Of a stretch of DNA of 39,135 bases, positions 33,167 to 39,135 are shown piece after piece. Made by a program: the position numbers and the translations under genes. Under the pieces are notes generated by a model. That model made no database searches and was not told where the DNA came from. It saw only the letters and a list, made by a program, of their open reading frames with translations. Location: NCBI GenBank assembly GCA_944387625.1, contig CALXFQ010000010.1:1-39135 (forward strand). The letters are read 5' to 3'. Positions within the stretch are counted from its first letter, which is position 1. Each line of letters starts with the position of its first letter. Source of the DNA: an uncultured Oscillospiraceae bacterium (lineage in GTDB: Bacteria; Bacillota; Clostridia; Oscillospirales; Oscillospiraceae).

Positions 33167-34771
33167 ATGAAACTGACCTTTTTAGGCGCTGCCCATGAGG
33201 TCACAGGCTCTTGTACCTTGCTGCAGGCCTGCGGTAAGAACATCCTGATCGACTGCGGCATGGAGCAGGGCGAGGATATCTATGAAAACTGTGAGCTGCC
33301 GATCTCTCCGGTGGATATCGACGCGATCTTGCTGACCCACGCCCACATCGACCACTCCGGCAAGCTCCCGGCCATGGTGGCCGGCGGCTATAGGGGGCCG
33401 ATCTACGCCACCGAGGCCACCCGGCGGCTGTGCGGCATCATGCTCCGGGACTCCGCCCACATCCAGGAGTCGGAAGCTGAGTGGCGGAACCGGAAGGCCC
33501 AGCGGTCCGGCCAGCCCCCCTATGTCCCGCCCTACACCATGGCGGACGCGGAGCAGACCATGACCCAGTTCTTGGGCTGGCCCTACGGCGAAACGGTGGA
33601 GGTAGCCCCGGGGATCTCGATCCGCTTCCAGGACGCGGGCCACCTTCTTGGCTCTTCCAGCATCCACGTCACGGTCCGGGAGGAGGGCCAGACCCGGACG
33701 GTGCTGTTCTCCGGGGACCTGGGCAACAAGGACCGGCCTCTGATCCGGGATCCCCAGATGCCCGAGAGCGCGGACTATGTGGTGATCGAGTCCACCTACG
33801 GCGACCGGCTCCACGGTCCCCGGCCGGACTATGTATGGCAGTTGGCCTCGATCATGCAGGAAACGCTGGACCGGGGCGGCAACCTGGTGATCCCCTGCTT
33901 TGCCATCGGCCGGACCCAGGAGCTGTTGTACCTGATCCGGGTGATCAAGGACCAGCAGATCCTCCGGGGCCATGGAGATGTGCCGGTGTATGTGGACAGT
34001 CCCCTGGCGGTGGAAGCCACCAGGATCTACGCCGCCGGCCTGACGGACTACTACGATCAGCAGACCCTGGACCTGCTGGCCCAGGGGATCGATCCGATCG
34101 ATTTTCCTGACCTTCGCCTGTCCGTCACCTCGGATCAGTCCAAGATGATCAACATGGATCCCACCCCCAAGGTGATCCTTTCCGCCTCAGGTATGTGCGA
34201 AGCCGGCCGGATCCGCCACCATCTGAAGCACAACCTTTGGCGGGCGGACAGCACGATCTTGTTCGTAGGCTATCAGGCGGAAGGCACCCTGGGCCGGCGT
34301 CTGATCGACGGCGCCACCGAAGTAAAGCTCTTTGGCGAGGAGATCTCGGTAAATGCCCGGATCGCCACCCTGGAGGGGATCAGCGGCCACGCCGACCGGG
34401 ACATGATGACCCAGTGGCTGGGCCATATGGCCAAAGCGCCCATGCGGGTCTTTGTGAACCACGGCGAGGATCAGGTCTGCGACAGCTTCGCCCAGCACAT
34501 CGAACAGACCCTGCGCTTCCCTGCCGTCGCCCCCTACAGTGGGGACGGCTTCGATCTGATCGCCAACGAGTGTACCGAAAAGGGCGTGGTGGTGAAGGTC
34601 ACCAAGGTATCCGACGGCCGCCGCCGGGCCAACGCCATCTTCGACCGTCTGGTGGCCGCCGGAAAGCGGCTTCTGGCAGTGATCGACCAGAGCCGGGGCC
34701 TTTCCAACAAGGAGCTGTCCCGGTTCACGGACCAGATCGAATCTCTGTGCGATAAATATTCCAGGAAATGA
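33167..34771 (+). CDS. MBL-fold beta-CASP RNA-processing hydrolase
   Basis: A 534-residue metallo-beta-lactamase-fold protein with a beta-CASP insert and a C-terminal RNA-specificity motif. Zinc ligands are in LTHAHIDHSG, DAGHLLGSS and FSGDLGN, followed by ESTYGDR. The CASP segment has SASGMCEAGRIRHHL, and the C-terminal motifs are ISGHADRDMM and FVNHGED. Related proteins are exo- and endoribonucleases (CPSF73/RNase J-like). About 90 residues follow after the core with no recognised domain. GGAAGGAGTG precedes the ATG. It is a single-gene unit, divergent from the envelope operon. Confidence 0.93.
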   Translation: MKLTFLGAAHEVTGSCTLLQACGKNILIDCGMEQGEDIYENCELPISPVDIDAILLTHAHIDHSGKLPAMVAGGYRGPIYATEATRRLCGIMLRDSAHIQESEAEWRNRKAQRSGQPPYVPPYTMADAEQTMTQFLGWPYGETVEVAPGISIRFQDAGHLLGSSSIHVTVREEGQTRTVLFSGDLGNKDRPLIRDPQMPESADYVVIESTYGDRLHGPRPDYVWQLASIMQETLDRGGNLVIPCFAIGRTQELLYLIRVIKDQQILRGHGDVPVYVDSPLAVEATRIYAAGLTDYYDQQTLDLLAQGIDPIDFPDLRLSVTSDQSKMINMDPTPKVILSASGMCEAGRIRHHLKHNLWRADSTILFVGYQAEGTLGRRLIDGATEVKLFGEEISVNARIATLEGISGHADRDMMTQWLGHMAKAPMRVFVNHGEDQVCDSFAQHIEQTLRFPAVAPYSGDGFDLIANECTEKGVVVKVTKVSDGRRRANAIFDRLVAAGKRLLAVIDQSRGLSNKELSRFTDQIESLCDKYSRK

Positions 34772-34776
34772 TCCAC

Positions 34777-34802
34777 GGCCCCCTGCCTTTCGGCAGGGGG
34801 CC
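34777..34802. repeat. 26-bp hairpin repeat, left copy
   Basis: An 11-bp perfect stem (GGCCCCCTGCC/GGCAGGGGGCC) with loop TTTC, five bases after the beta-CASP stop codon. An identical copy lies at 35113-35138. This copy is followed by TTAGG and not a T-run, so alone it is a poor terminator. Confidence 0.9.
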
Positions 34803-35112
34803 TTAGGCTGTCGAAAAAACCATTGGGGGCTTTTTGCGCCAAGCCCCAGCATTTTGCCCACCCACTTGCCTCCCCCTTTGGGGGTAAGCGAAGCGAAGTC
34901 GCGGCGCGCTGGCAGGCCGAACGGCCTGACGGAGAGGGTTGCCACCTTCCTTTTTTACATAGCGCTTCTTTAATGCGGAACGCCGCTACCCTCTCAGTCA
35001 CGGCCCCTACGGGTCCGTGCCAGCTCTCCCATAGGGAGAGCCAAGGCCCCGCTTTGCGGGGCTCAGCCTGTCAAAAGACCCAGCATTTTCTGGACATTTT
35101 TGACAGGCTGGC
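34803..35112. mobile_element. 310-bp structured non-coding insert, MITE-like candidate
   Basis: This gene-free stretch lies between two identical 26-bp hairpins. Its ends form an imperfect inverted repeat: AGGCTGTCGAAAAA at 34805 and TTTTTGACAGGCT at 35097-35109. Inside are several hairpins: CCCCC-TTT-GGGGG near 34873, GCTCTCCC-ATA-GGGAGAGC at 35023-35041, CCCCGC-TTT-GCGGGG near 35047, and AGCCTGTC...GACAGGCT at 35065-35109. Stretches such as 'TACCCTCTCAGTCACGG' resemble an intergenic repeat I recall from gut Clostridia genomes; copy number cannot be tested here. It carries no transposase, so any mobility would need enzymes in trans. A non-mobile interspersed repeat is the alternative. Confidence 0.5.
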
Positions 35113-35143
35113 GGCCCCCTGCCTTTCGGCAGGGGGCCGTTAT
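35113..35143 (+). terminator. 26-bp hairpin repeat, right copy, with T-rich tail
   Basis: Exact copy (35113-35138) of the hairpin at 34777, here followed on the plus strand by GTTATTTTT. This looks like the original terminator of the beta-CASP gene, now displaced by the 310-bp insert. Confidence 0.8.
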
Positions 35144-35154
35144 TTTTATGTCCG

Positions 35155-37050
35155 TCATCCTTTTTCCAGATACTGCTCCCAAAGGAAGACGGTGGGATCG
35201 TCCTGAAGTCCGAAAGCCTCCCGGATGCCCGTGCAGATCGTTTGGAGCTTCTTGTGCATGGTGTCGGAGATGAAGAAGTTCTCATTTCCGGGCAACATGG
35301 CAAATTCCATGACCCTGGCCCGGTCCTCCGTGGCAAAACTCATGGAGTAGGTGTCGATAAAGGAGCGGTCCGCGTCCTGCAAATACTGATCGTCCACCCG
35401 GTCCAGGTTCGCCAGATAGTCATTGTCATACCAGAAGCCCTCTGGATTAAGGCTGTCCCAGTGATCGAAAGCCTGGGTCCTGGTGAGGATGTATGTATCC
35501 ATCATGTGGAAGATCTCATGGTAGATGGTGGACTCGAAGCTGTGATCCAAGATCATGGCCGCGTAGGCGTTCCCATTGATCCAATATTGAAGCCCGATCA
35601 CCTGAGGAAGCACGCCCACAGTCCCGTTGCCGTAGATGCCCCGGACCAGGCAGATCGTCAGCCGGCCGTTGCCGGAGATGTTGCCCAGCTTTCTCAGAAG
35701 GCCGCTAGGGTATGCCGCCAGGCCCTGTTCCAGGACTTCCAGATACTTTTCATACACCGGGACCAGATGTTCCGCCTCCATGCGGTACTCCGACGGCACC
35801 TGCGCCACGGCCTCCTCATACACCAGCACCCGGACCCCGTATCGGTCTCCCAGCTCCTTGGCCTGCTGGGCCACCCGGGCCAGCCCCTCCGCGTCCGGCT
35901 CCTGGGCGGAGTAGTAGGGCACGGAATAGTCGGTGGTGTCCCCGGTCAGGCTCTTCTCCGGGTCCCAGCAATACAGGCCCTGGGTGCCGTCTTCCACCGC
36001 GTCGGCCAGGAACCAGATCCGCTCCCGGGCCGGGTCGGCGGCGATGCCGTTGTAGATCAGTCCATCGAGCACCACGGCGCTGTGATTGGTGCCGTCCTGG
36101 GTACGGTACAGATCCAGGGCAAAGCCGCTGCCCGTATATCCATAGAAGACCACGCTGTGCAGTTGTGGCAGGCCCATGGCCATCACATATTCCTTTTCCG
36201 GGACCAGGGAGAACGCATCCCCTTCCCGCTGGCCATAGATGTACTGGGTGATGCCGCCCTGATAGATCTCCGCGAAGTACTCCTCACAGGCGCTCTCCAG
36301 CAGAGGCGCGCCCTCCAGAGTGGTCACCGTGCTGCCGGTGTCCGTGTCCACCATCACATAGCGGCTGCTCTCATTTTCGACGATCATACACAGCAGAAGG
36401 TCGTCGTCAAAGTGCAGGCCCAGAATATCCCGCTCAGATCCCTGGGCATCCGCCAGCACCCGGCTGATGCCGGTGTCCATGTCCAGATACCGCAGATCCT
36501 CCTGGTCGAAGTAGTATGCATAGTTCAGATCCGCCGAAAGCGCCACCGCGCTTTCGGCCTGCTGAGGAAGCGCCTTTCGGCCGCTCTCCTGCAAAGAGGC
36601 ATCCAAGATCACCACTTCATTGGTCCGGGCATCATAATACCCCAGGCCCTGATCTGTCACCCGGCAGGACACGTCCCCAGGGTACAGCGGCATGCCGGTC
36701 AACGTGGCGACGATCGGATCTTGTCCGTCCTGGACATAGGTCAGCGTGGTGTCCTGATTGCCGGAGAACAGCAAAACGCCCTCCCCCATCACAGCCACGG
36801 CATAAAACCCGGTCCCTTCCAGGGCATACTTTCGCACCGCCCCATCGGTGGCCTGCTCCACCGCGCTGTCCGGCTCATACAGTCCCAGATCCGGCTCCGG
36901 GTCCTGGGGCGGAGCGGTGGGCTCGGTGTTCTCGGACACGCCGCTGGACTGGGTCTGCTCATCTCCGGACGGCTTGGTCTCCTGGGGGTCACGGCCGCAG
37001 CCGGACAGGAGCAGCACCAAGATCAAAAAGATCGAAAGACATCGTTTCAT
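35155..37050 (-). CDS. Secreted lipoprotein with propeller-like repeats and an HExxH metallopeptidase-like domain
   Basis: A 631-residue protein with a lipoprotein signal (MKRCLSIFLILVLLLSGC, lipobox LSGC, Cys18) and a Ser/Thr/Glu-rich linker to about residue 55. Residues ~60-380 are short beta-rich repeats with Asp/Gly turns, suggestive of a beta-propeller. The last ~240 residues hold HEIFH at 511-515 and, about 60 residues later, EDRARVMEFAM, giving a zinc HExxH site with a possible third Glu ligand, as in gluzincin-like peptidases. It is anchored on the outer membrane face. It is last in a five-gene operon, one base after a small Cys-rich protein. Peptidase activity is inferred; the family is unnamed to me and no substrate can be given. 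Confidence 0.8.
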   Translation of the reverse strand: MKRCLSIFLILVLLLSGCGRDPQETKPSGDEQTQSSGVSENTEPTAPPQDPEPDLGLYEPDSAVEQATDGAVRKYALEGTGFYAVAVMGEGVLLFSGNQDTTLTYVQDGQDPIVATLTGMPLYPGDVSCRVTDQGLGYYDARTNEVVILDASLQESGRKALPQQAESAVALSADLNYAYYFDQEDLRYLDMDTGISRVLADAQGSERDILGLHFDDDLLLCMIVENESSRYVMVDTDTGSTVTTLEGAPLLESACEEYFAEIYQGGITQYIYGQREGDAFSLVPEKEYVMAMGLPQLHSVVFYGYTGSGFALDLYRTQDGTNHSAVVLDGLIYNGIAADPARERIWFLADAVEDGTQGLYCWDPEKSLTGDTTDYSVPYYSAQEPDAEGLARVAQQAKELGDRYGVRVLVYEEAVAQVPSEYRMEAEHLVPVYEKYLEVLEQGLAAYPSGLLRKLGNISGNGRLTICLVRGIYGNGTVGVLPQVIGLQYWINGNAYAAMILDHSFESTIYHEIFHMMDTYILTRTQAFDHWDSLNPEGFWYDNDYLANLDRVDDQYLQDADRSFIDTYSMSFATEDRARVMEFAMLPGNENFFISDTMHKKLQTICTGIREAFGLQDDPTVFLWEQYLEKG

Positions 37051-37051
37051 A

Positions 37052-37228
37052 TCACTGTCTCCTTGCTAATGTATAGTCATCGCCCTGCCGGAAATAGGGG
37101 CAGCGGCTCTGTTTGCAGGCAAAAAATCGGTATACCTCATCCTCGTCCAGATCCATCATGCAGTAGTACTCGTCGTACTCCTCATCATAGTCGTAATACC
37201 AGCAGCGCTCACACTGCTCCATGTCCAT
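37052..37228 (-). CDS. Small Cys-rich acidic protein (DUF6472-like), 58 residues
   Basis: Starts MDMEQCERCWYYDYDEE and ends DYTLARRQ. Five cysteines (C6, C9, C23, C38, C43) form a CxxC...C...C-x4-C pattern suited to a zinc ribbon, amid many Tyr, Asp and Glu. ATG at 37228 lies two bases after the DUF1643 stop and is served by GGAGGG; its stop is one base before the lipoprotein ATG. Tight coupling on both sides and codon-like composition support a real gene. It resembles a small family (DUF6472) I recall from Clostridia; function unknown, probably metal binding. Confidence 0.8.
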   Translation of the reverse strand: MDMEQCERCWYYDYDEEYDEYYCMMDLDEDEVYRFFACKQSRCPYFRQGDDYTLARRQ

Positions 37229-37230
37229 GT

Positions 37231-37851
37231 CTATCCCTCCAAACCGTCCAGATAACCCAGGATGTCAAAGGGCCGCAAAGGCTCATCCTTCCGCAGGTAC
37301 AGAGGATGATGGGGGTGTCCCTTCCTGCTCACCGGGCCGGCGCAGAGCCACCGGGCATCGTATTCCCGACCCAAACAGACCATGTCCCGTACACAGCCGG
37401 GCAGGTACCTCCGCTTCTCGATCACCGCGCCCCAGGCCGCCCACACCGCAGGCTCCGGGCAGATCGACAGCACATATCGGAACGCCTCCATATTCTCCCG
37501 ATGCAGGTCCGGGTTGCACGCCTTTTCCATATCATCCGGCCGGGTAGCCCGCTGGGCGTAGACATTGAACATGATGAAACTGTCATACCCATTGCCCAGC
37601 GCGATCCGCTCCACGGACTTCAGGGTATTGTCCAACGCATCCGGCCGGGCGGTGGAGGGGTTGACGCCTATGCAGATCAACGGCCTGCTGCCCCGGGTCC
37701 CCAGGATGTATCGGTACTCCGAATAAAAATTAGGGGCGTACAGCCACTTCCGGATGTCATAGTCCGGGGAGGGGGTGTTGGCCGCCTCCAGCGCCTGGCG
37801 AAAGGTCACCAGCTCCAGATCCGTTGTCAATGCTTGTGGGATGTGCATCAT
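37231..37851 (-). CDS. DUF1643 domain-containing protein
   Basis: A 206-residue soluble protein of the DUF1643 family, recognised from WLYAPNFYSEYRYILGTRG, the core CIGVNPSTARPDALDNTL, and FMFNVYAQRATRPDDM (here IMFNVYAQRATRP). A Pro/His-rich segment (RKGHPHHPLYLRKDEP) near the C-terminus is also typical. No biochemical function is established for the family. ATG at 37851 overlaps the stop of the upstream membrane protein as ATGA. The product shows no signal peptide, unlike the lipoprotein at the operon's end. Confidence 0.88.
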   Translation of the reverse strand: MMHIPQALTTDLELVTFRQALEAANTPSPDYDIRKWLYAPNFYSEYRYILGTRGSRPLICIGVNPSTARPDALDNTLKSVERIALGNGYDSFIMFNVYAQRATRPDDMEKACNPDLHRENMEAFRYVLSICPEPAVWAAWGAVIEKRRYLPGCVRDMVCLGREYDARWLCAGPVSRKGHPHHPLYLRKDEPLRPFDILGYLDGLEG

Positions 37852-38420
37852 TTGCCCTCCATGCTGGGGAACCAGCAGCTGTTGTCCGGATCGTGGAACG
37901 CGCAATCCTTGGGGTCACGGCCGGTCTGGGCGCACCAACGCTGAAAAGCCAGGTCCAGGAAGGGGTACACCCCCACCATGGCAGACTGAAGCATCACCGT
38001 CCGGCCGTCATCCATGTGCAGCTCGATCAAGATCGTGCCGGAAGTGCTGTAAAGGAGCTGGCCCTGGATCTGAGAGAACCGATAGGCCACGCTCCGTTTC
38101 CCGAAGGTGGTCAAAATAAAACTGTCCTGGTCATAGAAAATGCCAAAAGTCAGATAATAAACGATCAGCCCCACCCCGATCAGGGCCACGATCCCGCCGC
38201 CGATCGACAGCGCCAGGTATTTGCCCAAGCCGGCGAAAATAGCGCAGATCCCTAAAAAGCCGATCACGATCCCGGCGGTGGCATAGCGCTTGTTCAGCCG
38301 GACGGAAAGGCCGGTGGCGTGCTGGGCCTTATTGCGAAACAGCCGAACGCTTCCTTTGTCGATCAGATAGCAGACGCCAAAGGTAAGGGCCGCCACCACG
38401 ATCATCACACCAAGTCCCAT
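37848..38420 (-). CDS. Membrane protein of unknown function with three N-terminal helices
   Basis: A 190-residue protein. Hydrophobic segments lie at about residues 3-20, 48-66 and 70-92 (GIVIGFLGICAIFAGLG, LSIGGGIVALIGVGLIVYY). A soluble beta-rich cytoplasmic or surface domain follows (FILTTFGKRSVAYRFSQI, then ILIELHMDDGRTVMLQS), resembling a PH-like or bPH2-type fold. It may belong to DUF6560, though I am not sure. The gene is 12 bases after the folate cyclo-ligase and overlaps the DUF1643 gene by four bases. Role unknown. Confidence 0.75.
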   Translation of the reverse strand: MGLGVMIVVAALTFGVCYLIDKGSVRLFRNKAQHATGLSVRLNKRYATAGIVIGFLGICAIFAGLGKYLALSIGGGIVALIGVGLIVYYLTFGIFYDQDSFILTTFGKRSVAYRFSQIQGQLLYSTSGTILIELHMDDGRTVMLQSAMVGVYPFLDLAFQRWCAQTGRDPKDCAFHDPDNSCWFPSMEGK

Positions 38421-38432
38421 AATCCCTCCCGT

Positions 38433-38972
38433 TCAAGCCCAAAGCACACAGTCCACGATCTTGTCATGCTCCTCCACCGGGATATCCTCCACGATCTGGA
38501 AGGCGTAACACAGGGCCAGCGTGGGATGCTCCGGCTCATTTTCCAAAAACTTGTCGTAAAATCCACCGCCGTAACCGATCCGATGGCCCTGCCGGTCAAA
38601 AGCCAGGCCAGGCATAAGGACCAACGCGGTGGGATCGTCCGCCACAGGGCCATCCGCTATCGGTTCAGGGATGCCCGCATAGCCGTCGGCGACCAGGGAA
38701 AGATCTTCCATATAGATGAACGTCATCTCATCCCCATAGACCTTGGGGACAGCCACCCTTTTCCCGTCCCGGAGGGCCTGCTCCAGCATAGGCACCGTCC
38801 GAACCTCCTGATTATAGGGCAGATATCCGTAAACGGTCCGGGCCTGTTGATATAGAGGGCTTTCCAACAGCATCGTCCCCAACTTCCGGCTGGCATCCTG
38901 GATCTGCTCCTGGGTCATGGCCCGCTTCAAGCGCCGGATCCTCTGGCGAAGCTCTTTCTTCTCCACGTTCAT
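38433..38972 (-). CDS. 5-formyltetrahydrofolate cyclo-ligase
   Basis: A 179-residue enzyme that converts 5-formyl-THF to 5,10-methenyl-THF using ATP, returning folate to one-carbon metabolism. The N-terminal basic helix (KKELRQRIRRLKRAM), YLPYNQEVRT and the signature MPGLAFDRQGHRIGYGGGFYD are all present, and the length is typical. The start is ambiguous. GGAGGTG directly abuts ATG at 38972, and a GTG six bases further in (38966) has better spacing; a TTG at 38981 is also in frame. It is first in the five-gene minus operon, behind a good promoter. Confidence 0.95.
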   Translation of the reverse strand: MNVEKKELRQRIRRLKRAMTQEQIQDASRKLGTMLLESPLYQQARTVYGYLPYNQEVRTVPMLEQALRDGKRVAVPKVYGDEMTFIYMEDLSLVADGYAGIPEPIADGPVADDPTALVLMPGLAFDRQGHRIGYGGGFYDKFLENEPEHPTLALCYAFQIVEDIPVEEHDKIVDCVLWA

Positions 38973-38993
38973 CACCTCCAAAACGTCCTACTC

Positions 38994-39022
38994 ATTCTAT
39001 CAAATGGAAAATGCGATTGCAA
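38994..39022 (-). promoter_or_regulatory. Promoter of the folate cyclo-ligase operon
   Basis: On the minus strand TTGCAA (39022-39017), 17 bases, TAGAAT (38999-38994), with a leader of about 15 bases. Confidence 0.8.
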
Positions 39023-39061
39023 GCATTGGAAGGATCTTGTCGAAAAATGTTTTAAAATAAG

Positions 39062-39093
39062 AAAAAAGCTCAGACCGAAAAGTCTGAGCTTTT
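39062..39093 (-). terminator. Terminator of a gene beyond the right edge
   Basis: AGCTCAGAC (39067-39075), loop CGAAAA, GTCTGAGCT (39082-39090), flanked by A/T on both sides; the minus strand continues TTTTTT. The 42 bases right of it probably hold the last codons of a minus-strand gene (stop possible near 39104 or 39116), too short to identify. Confidence 0.85.
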
Positions 39094-39135
39094 AGTGTTT
39101 GCGTTACCTATTTTCACGGCCAGTCGCCCGGCAAC

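Noticed and set aside
34803..35112. A protein gene in the structured intergenic stretch
   Set aside because: Short frames exist on both strands, but they run across hairpins and the flanking repeats and have no ribosome site.
35242..37944. A 900-codon plus-strand frame opposite the lipoprotein and DUF1643 genes
   Set aside because: It crosses three real genes with lipobox, HExxH and DUF1643 motifs and has no ribosome site or motif of its own.
39093..39135. End of an RNA gene at the right edge
   Set aside because: Only 43 bases are available and no conserved RNA signature is seen; a protein tail followed by the terminator is more likely.

Overview
The window reads as chromosome of a strictly anaerobic, GC-rich Clostridia, most likely of the gut Oscillospiraceae type. 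This is inferred from gene content: a glycyl radical enzyme with its activase, a Re-type citrate synthase joined to aconitase and isocitrate dehydrogenase, a C-GCAxxG-C-C redox protein, Gram-positive lipoprotein and signal peptides, AGGAGG-type ribosome sites and consensus sigma-A promoters. I see no rRNA, tRNA, CRISPR array, phage gene or intact insertion sequence.

Layout. 1-2384 (-): a large secreted protein cut off by the window edge and broken by three single-base frameshifts. 2530-3705 (-): a LuxR-type regulator without a convincing start. 4939-5991 and 3750-4877 (-): a ManA-like isomerase followed by a ROK regulator. Divergent from these, 6276-14286 (+) is a six-gene operon: radical SAM activase, glycyl radical enzyme, sedoheptulokinase-like FGGY kinase, SGNH hydrolase, LacX-like mutarotase and transketolase. 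Both directions start from near-perfect promoters whose -35 boxes are the two arms of one 12-bp palindrome, presumably the ROK operator. This is the best candidate in the window for an undescribed pathway: a radical sugar or polyol route feeding a ketose kinase and transketolase.

14353-14808 (+) is a C-GCAxxG-C-C protein. 17633-14849 (-) is a membrane-lipid operon (divergent PAP2, small membrane protein, diacylglycerol-type glycosyltransferase, PlsC). 17835-20420 (+) is an iron alcohol dehydrogenase plus aldehyde dehydrogenase pair. 20576-25651 (+) is a complete citrate-to-2-oxoglutarate operon (Re-citrate synthase, GntR regulator, aconitase, isocitrate dehydrogenase) with a candidate GntR operator on its promoter. 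25774-28380 (+) is a fused ABC ATPase/FtsX-type exporter.

32868-28559 (-) is an envelope-glycan operon (GT2-GtrA fusion, phosphodiester glycosidase, membrane-anchored unknown, PAP2 phosphatase). 33167-34771 (+) is a beta-CASP RNA-processing hydrolase. It is followed by a 310-bp structured non-coding insert bounded by two identical 26-bp hairpins. 38972-35155 (-) is a five-gene operon: 5-formyl-THF cyclo-ligase, membrane protein, DUF1643 protein, a 58-residue Cys-rich protein, and a propeller-like lipoprotein with an HExxH motif. The window ends in a minus-strand terminator belonging to a gene beyond the right edge.
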